NCBI RefSeq assembly: GCF_037975245.1
Contig: NC_092562.1
Location: forward strand, 25,627,554-25,691,553
Length of the DNA stretch: 64,000 nucleotides
Source of the DNA: Apostichopus japonicus
Taxonomy: Eukaryota; Echinodermata; Holothuroidea; Aspidochirotida; Stichopodidae
Direction: 5' to 3'
Of the stretch, positions 1 through 14,926 are shown piece after piece (positions within the stretch are counted from its first letter, which is position 1; the number at the start of each line of letters is the position of its first letter). The notes below the pieces were generated by a model, which had not been told where the DNA came from, searched no databases, and saw only the letters and a list, made by a program, of their open reading frames with translations. A program made the position numbers and the translations under genes.

Positions 1-330
1 ACTCATTTGATCTTGCACTCACCAAGCTGGACTACGTTCAACAAAGATGTGCTTTTTTGAGTTATCGTGTTTACAAGATTTTCAAACTTTGACTTGAACG
101 TTGACCGCAAATGACCATTGAACTTCACAGAGAACAATAAGTTGCTTGTACTCAATAAGACAGAACCACATACCAAGTATGAAGTTAAGCCAACGAGAAC
201 TCTTAAACGGTGTTTACAAGCAAATGTCACATACATACACACACACCCGCACAAACGCCGTCACCATCACTTAGAGATTCCTTCTGCTTCCGGCAAAGAA
301 TTAAAAAAATGTTATCACTAATCACTAAAT
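1..330. repeat. Dispersed noncoding repeat, first copy
   Basis: This stretch has short motifs such as TATCGTGTTTACAAG and GTTGACC plus a CA-rich tract, which recur near 16.2-16.6 kb. I see no gene in it. The frames open here are low-complexity and short. The likely identity is an ancient dispersed repeat; the family is not recognised. Confidence 0.4.
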
Positions 331-984
331 GTTATTACTAAAATTTGCGACTGCCTCTAAGCTGACAAGAACAATTCGCCGCGACCTTCTTTCTCGCCAG
401 TCCAGTCCAGTACAGCAAAGCTTTGGTTTCTTCATTAGCGGTTTTATTTTAGTGAAATTGTTTCTTTTTTTTTTTTCCTTTTATAGTTATTATTTATTTG
501 TTTTGGAAATTTTTTTTAAGCTAGAAAATCCTACAATATTTACAAAAAACTAAATCTTTCTGGTAGACCAAAATTTCAAGCTTTTTGGAGTTTTTATTCG
601 AGAATCTGTTGCTTGTCAAAACACTTCATTTCTTCCTTCAGATTATGGACGCTTGTCAGTTAATTCCATAGTAAATACTTCCTTTGGAGAGGAAGCATAT
701 TTAGAGATTTTGGTGAGGCTTCCCTTTGAAAGACAATGACACTGACCCCAGTTCCCACTTTTTAAAGCACCAAATAGTGCAAGTTGGGACAATATATATC
801 CATTATGACATAATATTTTATTTAATTGAAATCAAGTATTTGCACAGTTCGGCCCCTGGGCTCACTTATCTACAGGCAATGCATTTGGTACACTTTCACA
901 AATTATGACCCTATTTGACCTCAACCAGACAAGAAAAGCTAAGTGTCGGTCGAAGAGAGAGACTAAGACTAATGTGCGTGTCTG
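331..984. other. Noncoding stretch, no gene seen
   Basis: AT-rich sequence with a T-tract near 462-478 and no convincing coding frame or RNA gene. It is the 3' flank of the minus-strand TRIM gene; similarity to the second copy starts only near its right edge. Confidence 0.5.
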
Positions 985-1100
985 TGTGTGTGTATAAATA
1001 TATGCATTACGTTATTGAAAGTCAATTTAGTGGTGCAACCCTGGTGATGTCATCATCTCTAATTCAGTCGTTTCATTATCCTTAAAAATATTTGGGGTAA

Positions 1101-3290
1101 TCACTCCTCCGCTATCAGCCTAAAGCTGTAGAGTTTTGCAGAATCTTTTGAAGCAACTACGAGGCGTTCTGTGCCATCAACGTCGAATGTGGTCAGAGAG
1201 ACATTCGTAAAATTTGCCAGTGGTAGTATAGATAATAGCTGTCGGCCATCTTTGCTATACTGTGCGAGGCAAGTTTGAGTAGTATTTGACCATAACATAT
1301 AAATGAAATCCTTTTTGTCTATACACACACCTAACGCAGTATTTGCAATAAGATCTGGTTTGGCCAATTCGAATCCGAATTCGAATACGATTTTATTTTT
1401 CTGTCCCTCTATGGTGATTGCATGGGCGCCATTTCCATGACATACCAAAAGATAACCACCATGTACTGCGATATCGTTCACGACACCGAATACGCCACCT
1501 GTTACGTTCACGGTGTGACTGTAGTTTAGCTGATGATCAAATATTAAGAAAACGTTACTGTATTCCAAACAAACAATGATTCGATTTTTGTCAGGATCAT
1601 AAGCTACACACAACATACGCTTCCCGGTTGTTACAACGTTATCGATGTACTTCCTGCTGTATGAACCATTACGAACATCGTAGATACCGATTTCATTGGG
1701 TGCACAAACCGTCACGACTTGATGCTCGGATAAGTAACTGCAATAACGATTGGTGTAGTTGATTTTGTATCTTCTTGACATCTGGTCCTGCTTTTGTATT
1801 TTTCCTTTGCTGTTGATGACGGTGATATGTGAATAATTAACTGGTGCAGTACCAGATATGACCATATTTCCATCACTGGTTTGTGTGATGCTATCAATCA
1901 GATACTGACCTATAACTGATTTATCATTATGAGCAGCAGCTTGCTTAGCAGCAAATTCTTCAAAATCGATTAAAACCTCTTGATCGACAATAACCTTTAC
2001 CTTCCCCCAAACCATTTTCGTTACATCCAAAGTAAAATCAGATAATAATTCTAACTGTGGAAATTCTTGTTCCATTTCTTTTACTAGGGCGTCACTGGCT
2101 GTTCTGATGTAAGGGATGCACTGAGAATCCGACCAATCGTCTTTAGAAGCAAGAATGGATGCAGTTGTCGCTGTAAAGTTCTCGTACCTTTCAATAATCT
2201 GTTCACAATAATCCAAGATATCTTGAAGTTCATTTTCCTTCTGCCTTGTTAGTAGTTCTTTTTCGGCCGACAGTTCCTTTAAATTTTCATCAAAATTCTC
2301 CAGTGTTATTTTGCAGTTAGATTCGATTTTATCGTGTTCTGCTTGCACTTCTTGAGATTCTTGGTCATATTTCTGATCCAAGTTTGTCAACTCGTTTTCA
2401 AATTTGACCCTTAGTTGACATTTCTCCTGTTCTCTTCTGTTTTCTATGTCTTCTACCTGTGTCTCTTTCTCAGTATCATTTTCGTTTATTTTGTCTTTCA
2501 TCTTGTTAACATGCTGTTCGTATTGAATTTGCAACTTTTCGGATTTATCTTTTACATTTTTTCTTAGCTTCTGCGTAGCAGATTTAACCTTAGTTGGTAA
2601 CTCGTACAACTTTTTTTCATTTTTGGTAATGTCCAATAGCTTTGCCTCCAGTAATTCTCTTTCACTCTTCGCTAACTCACCTACATCAAGCAGGTCGTGA
2701 CCTTTGTGCATACCAGTGACACAGGTCACGCAAATCGGCAACCCGCCACATGTACTACAACATAACTGTGCCCTTTCTGTCTCGTGATCAGCACACATGG
2801 TATCTACCGTAAATGGTGATATTGTTTCCGAAGTCAAGTTCTTTTCTTTGATGGTTTCCAAGTTCAGAGTGTGTGGTTGGTGATCTTGAAACATTCCGAA
2901 AGTTAGGTGAATCTGAAAACATTCTTGACATAAAAATTTGTCACACTTAAAGCAGTATGTTGGTGTTGTTGATTCCTTAGAACAGCTAACACATAACTGC
3001 TTTTGATCTTTCTTTACGAACGAGTCTTGTAATTTGTTCAACAACAGCCTACTCGTCATATGAAGATCAGTCTTGAATCCATCCACACCGTTTTCAGGAA
3101 TTTCACAATCCTGTTTACATACTGAACATTTAAACATCCCTTCGCTTGTTGATAGAATGACTGATGTCAAGCAATCCTTACAATATCGATGAAGACACGG
3201 TAACAGTTTCGGATCTTTAAGTTGATCCGAGCAAACAGGGCACTGGCAAATAGTCTCTGTCATGTCCTTGGAAGGTGTAGAGGATGCCAT
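1101..3290 (-). CDS. TRIM-type RING/B-box/coiled-coil/NHL-like E3 ubiquitin ligase
   Basis: This intact 729-residue frame is read from the ATG at 3290. A longer frame starts at 3356 but crosses a good splice acceptor, so 3290 is preferred. The RING at residues 17-58 has CPVC, the C-x-H-x2-C-x2-C core and a final CSVC. A B-box1-like C/H cluster follows at about 100-139 and B-box2 at about 166-198 (C-x2-H through GMHKGH). A charged coiled coil runs from about 205 to 375. The last ~270 residues are repeat-like with IYDV, VAYDP, VNDIAVHGG and DVDGTERL blades, resembling the NHL-type beta-propeller of TRIM2/3/56/71 relatives. Family role: RING-dependent ubiquitin transfer with the propeller choosing RNA or protein partners, often in innate immunity or development. 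Which orthologue it is cannot be decided. The coding part is a single exon, and a diverged paralogue sits at 31256-32767. Confidence 0.9.
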   Translation of the reverse strand: MASSTPSKDMTETICQCPVCSDQLKDPKLLPCLHRYCKDCLTSVILSTSEGMFKCSVCKQDCEIPENGVDGFKTDLHMTSRLLLNKLQDSFVKKDQKQLCVSCSKESTTPTYCFKCDKFLCQECFQIHLTFGMFQDHQPHTLNLETIKEKNLTSETISPFTVDTMCADHETERAQLCCSTCGGLPICVTCVTGMHKGHDLLDVGELAKSERELLEAKLLDITKNEKKLYELPTKVKSATQKLRKNVKDKSEKLQIQYEQHVNKMKDKINENDTEKETQVEDIENRREQEKCQLRVKFENELTNLDQKYDQESQEVQAEHDKIESNCKITLENFDENLKELSAEKELLTRQKENELQDILDYCEQIIERYENFTATTASILASKDDWSDSQCIPYIRTASDALVKEMEQEFPQLELLSDFTLDVTKMVWGKVKVIVDQEVLIDFEEFAAKQAAAHNDKSVIGQYLIDSITQTSDGNMVISGTAPVNYSHITVINSKGKIQKQDQMSRRYKINYTNRYCSYLSEHQVVTVCAPNEIGIYDVRNGSYSRKYIDNVVTTGKRMLCVAYDPDKNRIIVCLEYSNVFLIFDHQLNYSHTVNVTGGVFGVVNDIAVHGGYLLVCHGNGAHAITIEGQKNKIVFEFGFELAKPDLIANTALGVCIDKKDFIYMLWSNTTQTCLAQYSKDGRQLLSILPLANFTNVSLTTFDVDGTERLVVASKDSAKLYSFRLIAEE

Positions 3291-3316
3291 TGTTTCCGAT
3301 GGAGGATGGCTTTTCT
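3291..3316 (-). other. 5' UTR exon segment with splice acceptor of the TRIM gene
   Basis: Read on the minus strand, a pyrimidine-rich tract ends in TCATTTTCTAG at 3317, just upstream of the start codon. The same acceptor is preserved in copy B at 32793. A spliced upstream leader exon is therefore inferred; its location is not identified (see the conserved block at 5140-5450). Confidence 0.6.
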
Positions 3317-5139
3317 CTAGAAAATGAGCAGAAAAGGTACATGATGTAACTAGCATTTATTTACAAATAGCAAACGAGTGATGGCGTCTATATAGTTAAG
3401 AAGACATCTATACTCGAATAAATCCCTTGAAAAGAAACATTGACTACATTACTTTACAAAAGAACAAAGAAAAGATATATACTGCAATATTTCTCGTAAG
3501 TTGATAGTATGAAATATGAAACATAAATATCATGCAGACAGGTACCAGTAGAGGGAATCATTAAGGGCATGTGGATGACTGAACAACATGATATTGAATA
3601 CAGCACCGTTTTCCATGTCCTTTTCTTTCTTGTTCTGACATTGCAACTGCAAAGTTTCCGTAACATCCCAAGTGACACATAACGTTCGCAAGTGACAAAG
3701 ACAATAAGACTATATACCGTGTTGCTTATAAAACAAAAACGTATCATATTGTCAAGTAAAGTTATTATAATGTTATAACGATTCTACTATCAACGTTTCT
3801 ACGTTACTTTGTAACAACTAACGTTTATAACATTGTTCAAATATTTTCGCTGTAATCACGTTAAGAAAATTATTCGATAACCTTCTCATGAAGTCTCTCT
3901 TTATATGAGTAAAGTTGATTGTGACGTCCCTATATTCTTTGTTCAATATAATTCCTCTTTATGAGATGATCTTTCCCTATTGTGTCATGTGTTCCGTCGG
4001 AGTCTGTTGCTTGCTATAATTTTACGTGCCATAGCCTAACCTTATAACTCTGATAGTTTGACAAATGAAATTAAACAAATTTTCCGTCACATTTCAAATA
4101 TGATTATGTTTCAAATCTGCTGTAGTTTCCGAAATCGTATCAGGCAGTTTGACGGAATTTTGATAAACAGATAGTGAGGACTATGTAACTATAGAAAGAA
4201 CTTAGAAGTTATATGTTATCACCATATGTTGGACAGAAAAAGTGAACAGTGTCATTATTTCCGACGTAGAGATGTAGAGTTGAGATGGAAAGCAGAACAG
4301 ATTTAGACAACGAAATACCGTATTATTTGAGATCTAAATATTTTCAATTATGCATCTTCTTTTTGCAATATATATTTGACCAAAAAGGGAAGTCAAACAA
4401 GAAACATATAAGATTAATGAACGGTTCAGTCTTCAAGACCCAAGTTTAGAAACATAAAATAAAATATCGAATCATATTTATACATTCTGTCAAAGAGCTT
4501 AAATAATTTGCATAATGATACGTGATGATGAGTCTAACAGTACTGTTAATGTTATTACTAAGATCGTTTGATTCAATTACACCAGGTGTTACAGTTTGAA
4601 GGCTTAATACTGAAAACCTCGGCTACTACACCATATACAAGGGCACACAAATTTACGCGATGCAGGTCTTAATTTTAAAGGTCAACTTTATTGGCCAAAA
4701 TTATGCTACAACTTCATAACATGGTCACGTGTTCTCAAACTTTGAAACATTCCGAATTTTACTCTCATCCTCTTTTAGTTGAATCAGTTGATGTGGAGAC
4801 CTTTGAATGATTTTTTTTAACTGTCCTTAATATCTTGGAATAATGTGGGGGTGCAGAGGTTCCAGAAAATAATAATTTTAATATGTATCAACTTTAAGCA
4901 TGCTAAATGTTTGGAACCTACACCGAATACCTTTAAAGTTGGCTTCATAAAAAGTGACATGGTGGTTCACTTGTGACAGAGAAGTAATGAAAAGGTAGGT
5001 ATGCTGACATTGTAAAAACTTGATGGACCGTTTAATATAAATTAACACCACCAATCAACACCTTCATTTTACGCATGCGCACACATTATATTTTGGAAAA
5101 GAATAGTCAGTACTTCCAAACATGTACATTTCAAGACAG
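3317..5139. other. TRIM 5' flank or intron, no gene seen
   Basis: AT-rich DNA shared with copy B at moderate identity. Small frames here are not preserved between the two copies. It probably contains the leader intron and possibly the promoter of the minus-strand TRIM gene. Confidence 0.5.
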
Positions 5140-5450
5140 CTGGAGTAGACGTGCTATTGTTTAATGTTGCAGTTTTACTTCACATATACTTCACAAAACG
5201 CCCTTGAAGCCACTAACATACAAACATATGAACTTAGTTATGTATATTACACTATACAAGTACATACAAAACTGACATTATATACGTACGGTATGTTACA
5301 CGTAAAGGAAGTTTCCACGCCCTCTGCTGTACCTTCAGTTAACTTCTTGATATAACCGGATAGAGTCTCTTCACGTTCAAGTAATGATTCTTGGAGAGGA
5401 AAGCCTCTTCCTAGAGTACTATTAGAATCGTAAGAATGCTTTCCGAACAT
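5140..5450 (-). other. Block unusually conserved between the two duplicates, candidate leader exon or promoter
   Basis: By eye this block differs from 57585-57895 at only about ten positions in about 300, while flanking sequence of the same duplication differs more, with indels. Frames are open on both strands in both copies. The minus-strand frame includes GRGFPLQESLLEREETL and the plus-strand one is 63 residues in each copy. No family is recognised. It lies ~2 kb upstream of the TRIM splice acceptor on the same strand, so a first exon or promoter is the simplest guess. Confidence 0.35.
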
Positions 5451-5984
5451 TTACTATTTAATCTCTCTCTCATGTACATATGTCTGCAGAAGATGTTATT
5501 AAGTGTATGTTGTAATGGAACCCAGTGTTCCCTTCCAGTACACAATTAGGCTCATACGTGGCATAATACGCTGAACTTTGACACGACAGGAAGGGGATCT
5601 ATTCTTGGCATAATATTACTAATGGTTTACGTTTGTGATCTTATCCGTATAGTCACAATTGCTCACCAATAATAAACACTCGGCAGAATTGTACAATTTC
5701 CGTTTTGTTTTTAAAACTCTTGAGACTATATTTACGGAAGCCTCAAAGGTACATCGTATTGACGACAGACATACAATGCACCATGCACCACGTCAAAAAT
5801 TTGAAAATAATCTTTCTGACGAGATGCACTCTCTGTAAAACGGTAATAATCTGAATATTACGCTGGTGCACACTTGCTACTCACTTAAACAAAACGTTTA
5901 ACTTCTCAAAATTACCATTTTGCTGATTTATATCAAGTCTTTAAAACTAAAGAATCTGAAAATTTCGAAGAATTCAGAATATTA
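5451..5984. other. Noncoding right end of duplication copy A
   Basis: Sequence shared with 57.9-58.13 and 59.16-59.44 kb. No gene is seen. The join near 5680 corresponds to the place where copy B carries a ~1-kb insertion. Confidence 0.5.
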
Positions 5985-6095
5985 TTATTAATATAATTAT
6001 TATTATTATTATGATTATCATAATTATTGTTGTTTTTATTATTTTTATTATTATGAAAAATTATGATGATTATTATTATGATGATATTTGATAAA
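5985..6095. repeat. TTA/TGA-type imperfect microsatellite
   Basis: Runs of TTATTATTA interrupted by TGATTA and TTTTTATTA. It lies exactly where duplication similarity ends; the equivalent position in copy B is a similar tract abutting a LINE 3' end. Confidence 0.8.
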
Positions 6096-8370
<2,275 letters not shown>

Positions 8371-8374
8371 AAGG

Positions 8375-8740
8375 ATTGTGGGGGGTGGGGTGGGGGTGGG
8401 GGACTGAGGAGCAGGACTACTTTTTTTAAGCATGGGCGTCTTTTTCATAATTAATGCGTGTTTGTGTTGTTAACATAGGTTAAGAAGAAAAGGAAGGGGG
8501 GAGGGTTGGTTATGTTAAACACGGGCGTCCATGTACTTTTGCGTTGTTTAGGAAAGGAGCGAGGAGGGATGTGTGGGGGGGTGCGGGGAGGGGTGTGTGG
8601 AGGGCGGGATTACCAAGGTTTAACACTGGCGTCGACTCTGTATTAAATGCATGTTTTGTGTTGCATTCAATAGGTAAGTAGGTTGTGATTAGGTTGTGAG
8701 GGAGGGGGGGGGGGGGAAGTGGTGGGTGGGTGGAACTGAT
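8375..8740 (+). repeat. G-rich diverged tandem repeat with quadruplex-type motifs
   Basis: Three diverged units share GGGCGTC or TGGCGTC, then TGTGTTG, then an ATAGGT-type box, each separated by G-rich tracts. At 8380-8402 four G-runs of four to five or more bases are separated by single T's, a canonical G-quadruplex pattern. Similar G-runs recur at 8573-8605 and 8699-8732. No gene is seen. Confidence 0.65.
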
Positions 8741-11700
8741 GCCTTATGTAACTGAAGATGCTGTACATAGGCTAGGAAGGAGATCCCTATTATAGCTATG
8801 CAAGGGAGGAGAGCGGCCCATCTCTGGTTTAATATCAGAAAAGAAAACTCACGTACACGTAATACACCATGGAAAGAAAACAAACAAACAGTTGTTTATT
8901 AGTATAAGTTATTTCTTAAAAGTATAAACAAATTCACAATTTGAAGGGATAATGTGAGAGATGAAACTTCGGTAACTACACCATCAGAAGCATTAAACTA
9001 ATCATATAATGGAAAGTAGAATCACACAAGAGAGATTGCAGTATATGATGCAGTTTACGGTATGGCAGGCAGTCGGATTAACTTTACATAACTCTTACAA
9101 TTTCCAAAAGACTTACTTCAAAGTGTAATTTCTGCCTCTTAGAATTTATTAATGAAAACCCGCAAGTTTGGTTCACTCGCACGCGTAGTGGATCAGACAA
9201 AATGCCTAGATGTGTCAAGATCAAAAGATAAGATTTGAAAGTGATGTAGGGATCATGGATTCAAGTATCGACCCTCTGCACCCCATCCCCCCCCCCCCCC
9301 CGGAACTTTTTGGCAAGTGCTTATGAAGATATCTACCTATTAAGAACCAATTCAAGTATACAAATGATAAAATCCTAGAAGTAAGGCAGAGCAGGGAATA
9401 GAAAAGGGGAAATGTTTCAAGAGGGAGTACGCAATTTAGAAATAAATTGGACAGGATGGACGTGGAAAACATGACCAACAACATTCTAAACCCTCTCTCT
9501 CACTTCTTCAAAGAATAATAAATAATTAAAAAACCCAATTCTTGATCTGAATATTTTAGCACACAATGATGTCATTATTATTATTTCATATCATATAAGA
9601 ACAATATTTTTGCATCATATACCCAAGTAACTTACTTAACGTTTCATAATGTGGGTCCGTTTATCTGATCATTTTCCCCTTTAATTTACTCATTTATTTA
9701 ACCCGTTTTTGTCTTCTTTTTTTTTCTAATTTTTTTTCCATTTTTAAGTAAACTGATGCAGAAGACGGTTAGAGCGATTATTAAACAGCGCCATCACTTA
9801 AAAAAATATAACACTCGGTTAGAACTAAGCAGGAAAAAAAAACATATCGATGTCGGGACTTCTCCTTTCAGTAGGGTGTCAGGACCGAAGAGGGTGCTGT
9901 GGGTGGGTGTAACAGACGTCAACAGAGTGGATACACGGAGCTATAGTCATTACACCCACTCCGTTTTTGCATCTACTATATACTAAGACTCATATACCCA
10001 CTACAAGACAAAGACTACTCCCGTTATGTCTTGCCTGATCATATATAGGCCTATCATATGAATATATGACAGAAGAAAACCCATCAACTTTACTACCATG
10101 TAAAGCGACTTGAAGCACACATGATACACTATAACAAACATGGAAGGCTTCTGCCCCACTCCGCCCCCACACAACCTAAGTATGTGAGTGTCTGGTACAG
10201 GGGTGGGTAAGTGGCGGAGGTTAATTCCTACCGTATTCATACGTATGTGTGTTTTGTAATAAGGAACAAACATGCCTATGCTATAAATTAACAAGAGCAG
10301 CAATTTTGTTTGTTCAGAGCAAATAGTTCTTGAACTTTTCTTGCGTGACCCTGCATTACTGTAACGGACTTTGGTAATATAAAATCTTACCAATGGGAGT
10401 GGCATACAGTTTGTAAATGAATATTCATCATCTCAGTAAACATAATATTTATAATAATAGTGCCAACCTCCAATCATGGGAATGTTTCTATGGAGTGTAA
10501 GAATTTAACAAAGAAATTCCGGTTATTCCAAGATATTATTATCTCATCATATCTGACAGACCGAGAAACCACCCTGTTATAGTCCTCAATAAAATAAAAT
10601 AAATATTATTAAAAATTAATAATAACAATAATAATAACAAAACTATATCAAAAATACAAGGAAAAAAGACAATTCTGAGAAGTAGATTTGTTACGTCAGC
10701 TGGTTGTACGATATTCACCATTAAAATATGCTAAATGTTAAGAATGCTCCTTTAAAGTTGTCTTTCAATCATAAGGTCCCCGGTTTGAGTCACTCCAAGA
10801 TTAATGTATGTCGTCCAGTTACAGAGTTGTTGACAATTGACAATTCATAATCATGGACGTTAAATATGAATCTAAGAGACTGACTTCGGCCAGCTTGCAG
10901 CTTTGATAAGCCAATGATGCTTCTTCACGAGTTTCTGCTTGCAGGAGGATCTAAAATACATACATACAAAGTTAAGCTAAATTGATGATGTTGATTCCTC
11001 CATACAGAGCTAAAGGGTGATGTTAATTCATTGTTTTATCAATTCTGATAAAACAACGAAAACTTGTTCAGTTAACTTCATAAAACCAACAGAGCGTCCT
11101 TGGGTGCCATTCAACACAATTTGTCCTTTTTGCTTATGTTTTTGTGTTTTCCGATGATTGAGTTTTGTGGTTTGCATCTCAGGATGTACCCTGATGGACT
11201 GTTTAGTAGACTATATAGATCAGTCACTTTCACTGATGAAGCTTAGCTGCTTAAAGGGTCATTCCTCAAAATTAAAAAATGTTATAGAAATACAACCTGG
11301 ACTACTGGAAGTGATTTCTAACTGTCTTCAACAAATCAAATAATTATGATATGTCTAAACTCATTTGAAAAGAATCCACCTGATATCAAGCCATGACATC
11401 AACTGTTATTAACTAAACAACAAAACATGCTTAACAAACAGGGAGACAAAGACAATGCAGAACCCAATTAGAGTTCGGACAATTTAAGAAAACAGTGAGC
11501 GTGAGTAAAAAAAAAGAAACAAAAAATACATGATATGAAAGTGTAAACCCACTGTAAAATAAAACACCAACATGGGGAGTTCATATGATAAGATTTTAAA
11601 CATACACTGTAACTAAAATAGCTTACATATGAATGGAGGGAAGGAAAAGGTTAATAAATTATTCACAAACGACACGTACACCCCCACCCCCCCCCCCCCT

Positions 11701-11840
11701 TCCCCACCCCACAACCCCTGTACTCCCATCAGCCACCTGGTAAGAAAACATTGTGCTTGGAGATTTATAATTTTTTGATTTGGATATAACAAAAGAGTTC
11801 AAAACCTTCAAAGAAAACTTATGATGAGCAAAAAATATTC
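8741..11840. other. Noncoding stretch, no gene seen
   Basis: AT-rich DNA with a C-run near 9287-9301 and an ATT/AAT-rich patch near 10585-10640. The open frames are short, low in complexity and lack recognisable domains. No RNA gene is seen. Confidence 0.45.
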
Positions 11841-11844
11841 CTTT

Positions 11845-12153
11845 GGCCGACCATGGTTGTAAGGAATTAAATGGAACTATACATGAAACATTTCATGACC
11901 AACCATGGTTGTAAGGAATTTAATGGTAATATACATGTAACATCTCAAGACCAACCATGGTTGTAAGGAATTTAATGGTAATATACATGTAACATTTCAA
12001 GACCGACCATGGTTGTTAGGAATTTAATGGTAATATACATGTAACATTTCAAGACCGACCATGGTTGTAAGGAATTTAATGGTAATATGCATGTAACATT
12101 TCAAGACCGACCATGGTTGTAAGGAATTTAATGGTAATATACATGTAACATTT
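11845..12153 (+). repeat. 52-bp minisatellite, six copies
   Basis: Units begin at 11845, 11897, 11949, 12001, 12053 and 12105, each containing GACCRACCATGGTTGTAAGG and ending in a CATTTCAA-type tail. The outer copy at 11845 is the most diverged and the last four are almost identical, as expected for local expansion by slippage or unequal exchange. Each unit contains the palindrome CCATGG. Confidence 0.92.
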
Positions 12154-14848
12154 TATTATTGTTTACCCTTGTCTCTCCACTTAAACTAAATGTTTACTTA
12201 TTAATGATTAAAACTATCTAAGCTCAAAAATATATATATACCCTAAATTGTTTTTTGTTTTGTTTATTGATAACAATCAGCCTCATGGTTCTTAAATTAC
12301 TAAAGGTCCCTTACCACTCCCCCCCCCCCAACCCTCCTCCACCCTTATAAAAATGAGGAAGAAATAACCTTAGAAAATTGTGCTCGCTTACCGCTCTGTT
12401 CACAACATGTAATGAGCTTATCTCTGTGATATCATAAAGGGATATAACTCCCCTCGGAGTCTGTTGGCCAATCACTTATTGAACCTTGCACAACCAGTCA
12501 CAAGGTCCCATTTTTAAGTAAGGAATTTGAGCTATTTTGAAATGTCTCGCATCATTTAAGCCATGGGTTCTACAGCAAAACAACGCTTTGGGATCAATTA
12601 TTTAATATTTTAACTTGATTAATATTCAAGTAAAGTTTTACTGTAGTGATGTCATCCGTCATTCAACCCATTGTCATTGTTTGGCAAAACGTAACAAAAT
12701 TTTAAAAACCGATACACTGCAACTGTTTTGTTTCACTTAGTAACTGGATGAAATCGATTTGTACCAAAAGACTACGAACACTGCATTACAGATGAAATGA
12801 ATGTAGTTAATAACTTCCTCGATGACAGAAGCAGAATCCTCATCAGGTCGCTTCTCCTCGGTACTAAGAGAAACTTATTGCATCACCTCTGCACAATCAT
12901 TTATAACAGAAATGCGAGATAATTTCTATGAGATAAACAAACACACTACCGAACTAACGCTTAACATATAAGTTGTAAAACTTTGCGCCTAATTTGCTGA
13001 GCACTCTTTCTCAAGAACTAGTTTGTGTCACACTTGACATTGTGCAATAATATTATTTATTGATTTGTGCTCTCCCACTATGACCTATGTCAGCATCTGA
13101 CTATCTCAAACTTTAGTTAGACAGTAATTCCTTCTTGGGTCCTTTTCAAAAAGGAAATATGAAAAAAAATATGAAGGGCCTTAACATGTAACAAATTACA
13201 CCCCTATGTAAGAATTCAACAACTGGATTGAGTGTTGAGTATTGTTTGATTCATAACTTTACTACATCAACAGGACACAATACTCGTCATAGTATCAAGT
13301 CTGCGGTAATTATCAAGAACATCTACTCCGTTAGCAGCTAAACGTGACACAGAATACATAATTAACATTGCTGGAAAAAAACGATAATATTGAATTGCTG
13401 AACCCAACTTGAGTACATTTTTTATTATCACTTTGCTAACATCAGGACCACAGCTATTCAATAATACTAATTTTCATACAAAAACAGTCACTTGCACAAA
13501 AACCAACACATTTTTTGGCTATTTTCGAAACAAAAACCATGATTATTAGATACATTCCTATTATTAGGTTTGCCCCCCCCCACACTTTCACAACTCAAAT
13601 CCCGCCCTTGACCCCAACCGTTCCTTCTGCTCGCCAGGAGTTGTATCTCCATTTAGTCAAAGCTATTTGAAAATGCTTTATATCTTCAGTTCTCCCATCT
13701 GTTGATTAAATTTATGTGATTTCACATAGAGACAGGGAAAAAAAACATTGATGCTGACTGAAACTATACCGAAACAAATACTGCATTAGGTACATTTTAA
13801 CTTTCAAGCGGATTTACATTATAGTGTCATGATACTAAGAATTATACGCATGTTACTATACGGACCTACATCCTTATTTAATACAACAATATTATTAAGA
13901 TAAGAACTGGTCAGGCCAAGATATGATATAAATAGTTTCTGACCAGTGGATGAGCAAGCGCAGGGATACGGGAGTAAGTTGGGGTGTTGTAGGGTTGTAA
14001 CCCTCCCCCTCGCTCATTTTCAACTCTTGAAAATTAAACTAGTTGTTAGCACAACATTGCTTAAGATATTTTGTTCTGGGGAAGCAGACCCTTTAGACGG
14101 TTGTTGACGTCAACGACATCTGATCCACTCCCATTTCTTCCTACAATCATGGAACCGTCCCTAAAAAGAGAACAGTATTGCCAGTATGTTGCCGTATGAT
14201 CCTGGTGAAAATCCGCCACTTATACAAGCGAAGCTGTAAGCATGCACTCATTTACATTTTCCACGGCCGTACACTGTAAGCTATAATTTATGTAATCGGA
14301 GAGTAACGTATCAATGTAAATATATTATTAGTGAGTTTCGGAATGATTTGAGTGACTAAAAAGCAGGTTCTCGTTGTGTTCATACTACGCTTCTATAATT
14401 TATTTATCAAGTTAAACCGACCGATAATGAAGCTGATTTTGCGTATAATCGGACCCTCTGAACACGTATTCTTTTCAACATACATGACCCAGACGTTCAT
14501 CCTACTAATTGACTAGTCTAACATCATAGGGGCTCTCCAGTGTTCCTACTGAGGGATCTGGCATATTGGTTATAATGTACGTATCCTGTGCTGTTTACAT
14601 ATCGCTGAATCATAGTAACAAGATCATAAAAGAGCGTTCACCAGTATATAATTCGCCGGCTGAACATGCACACAGACTCGGTGGGTGGTCGACTAGTTAT
14701 AGGTAGCATAGATGTAGATTTTCCGTTTTGCTCATCCCAAGCTATACTATAATATGACCGATTCCGTCACCTTATGATTTTGTGGCGCCTGTCATTTCCC
14801 CAACCCCCCCCCCCCCGTAGACCCTGTACCCTCCGAACAGACAGCCAT
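12154..14848. other. Noncoding stretch, no gene seen
   Basis: AT-rich sequence with several C-runs (for example 12319-12330 and 13572-13580). No coding frame with recognisable features. Confidence 0.45.
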
Positions 14849-14926
14849 CCAAAATAGACAGTAATAGAGGGCGGGCTGGTAGGTAGCCAAAATAGGCAGT
14901 AAATAGAGGGCGGGCTGATAGGTATT
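14849..14926 (+). repeat. 38-bp tandem duplication
   Basis: Two adjacent copies starting at 14849 and 14887 share AGAGGGCGGGCTG with a few substitutions and a one-base indel. Short local duplication, no function implied. Confidence 0.8.

Larger units (their letters stand above)
985..5985. repeat. Segmental duplication, copy A (uninterrupted)
   Basis: About 5 kb in direct orientation matches 31.09-33.30 kb plus 55.97-59.44 kb. The match starts around GCATTACGTTATTGAAAGTC and ends around AAAGAATCTGAAAATTTC. It covers the TRIM gene, its upstream splice acceptor and about 2.6 kb of 5' flank. Copy A lacks the 22.7-kb insertion and the ~1-kb insertion present in copy B, so it serves as the empty-site reference. 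Both copies are followed on the right by TTA-rich microsatellite. Confidence 0.85.

Noticed and set aside
3291-3356. Longer N-terminus of the TRIM protein from the ATG at 3356
   Set aside because: The extra codons span a pyrimidine tract and AG acceptor conserved in the paralogue, and lack similarity to a TRIM N-terminus.
5164-5355. 63-residue plus-strand protein conserved in both duplicates
   Set aside because: The changes between copies are about as often replacement as silent, so conservation of this particular frame is not shown; the block is reported instead as a conserved segment.
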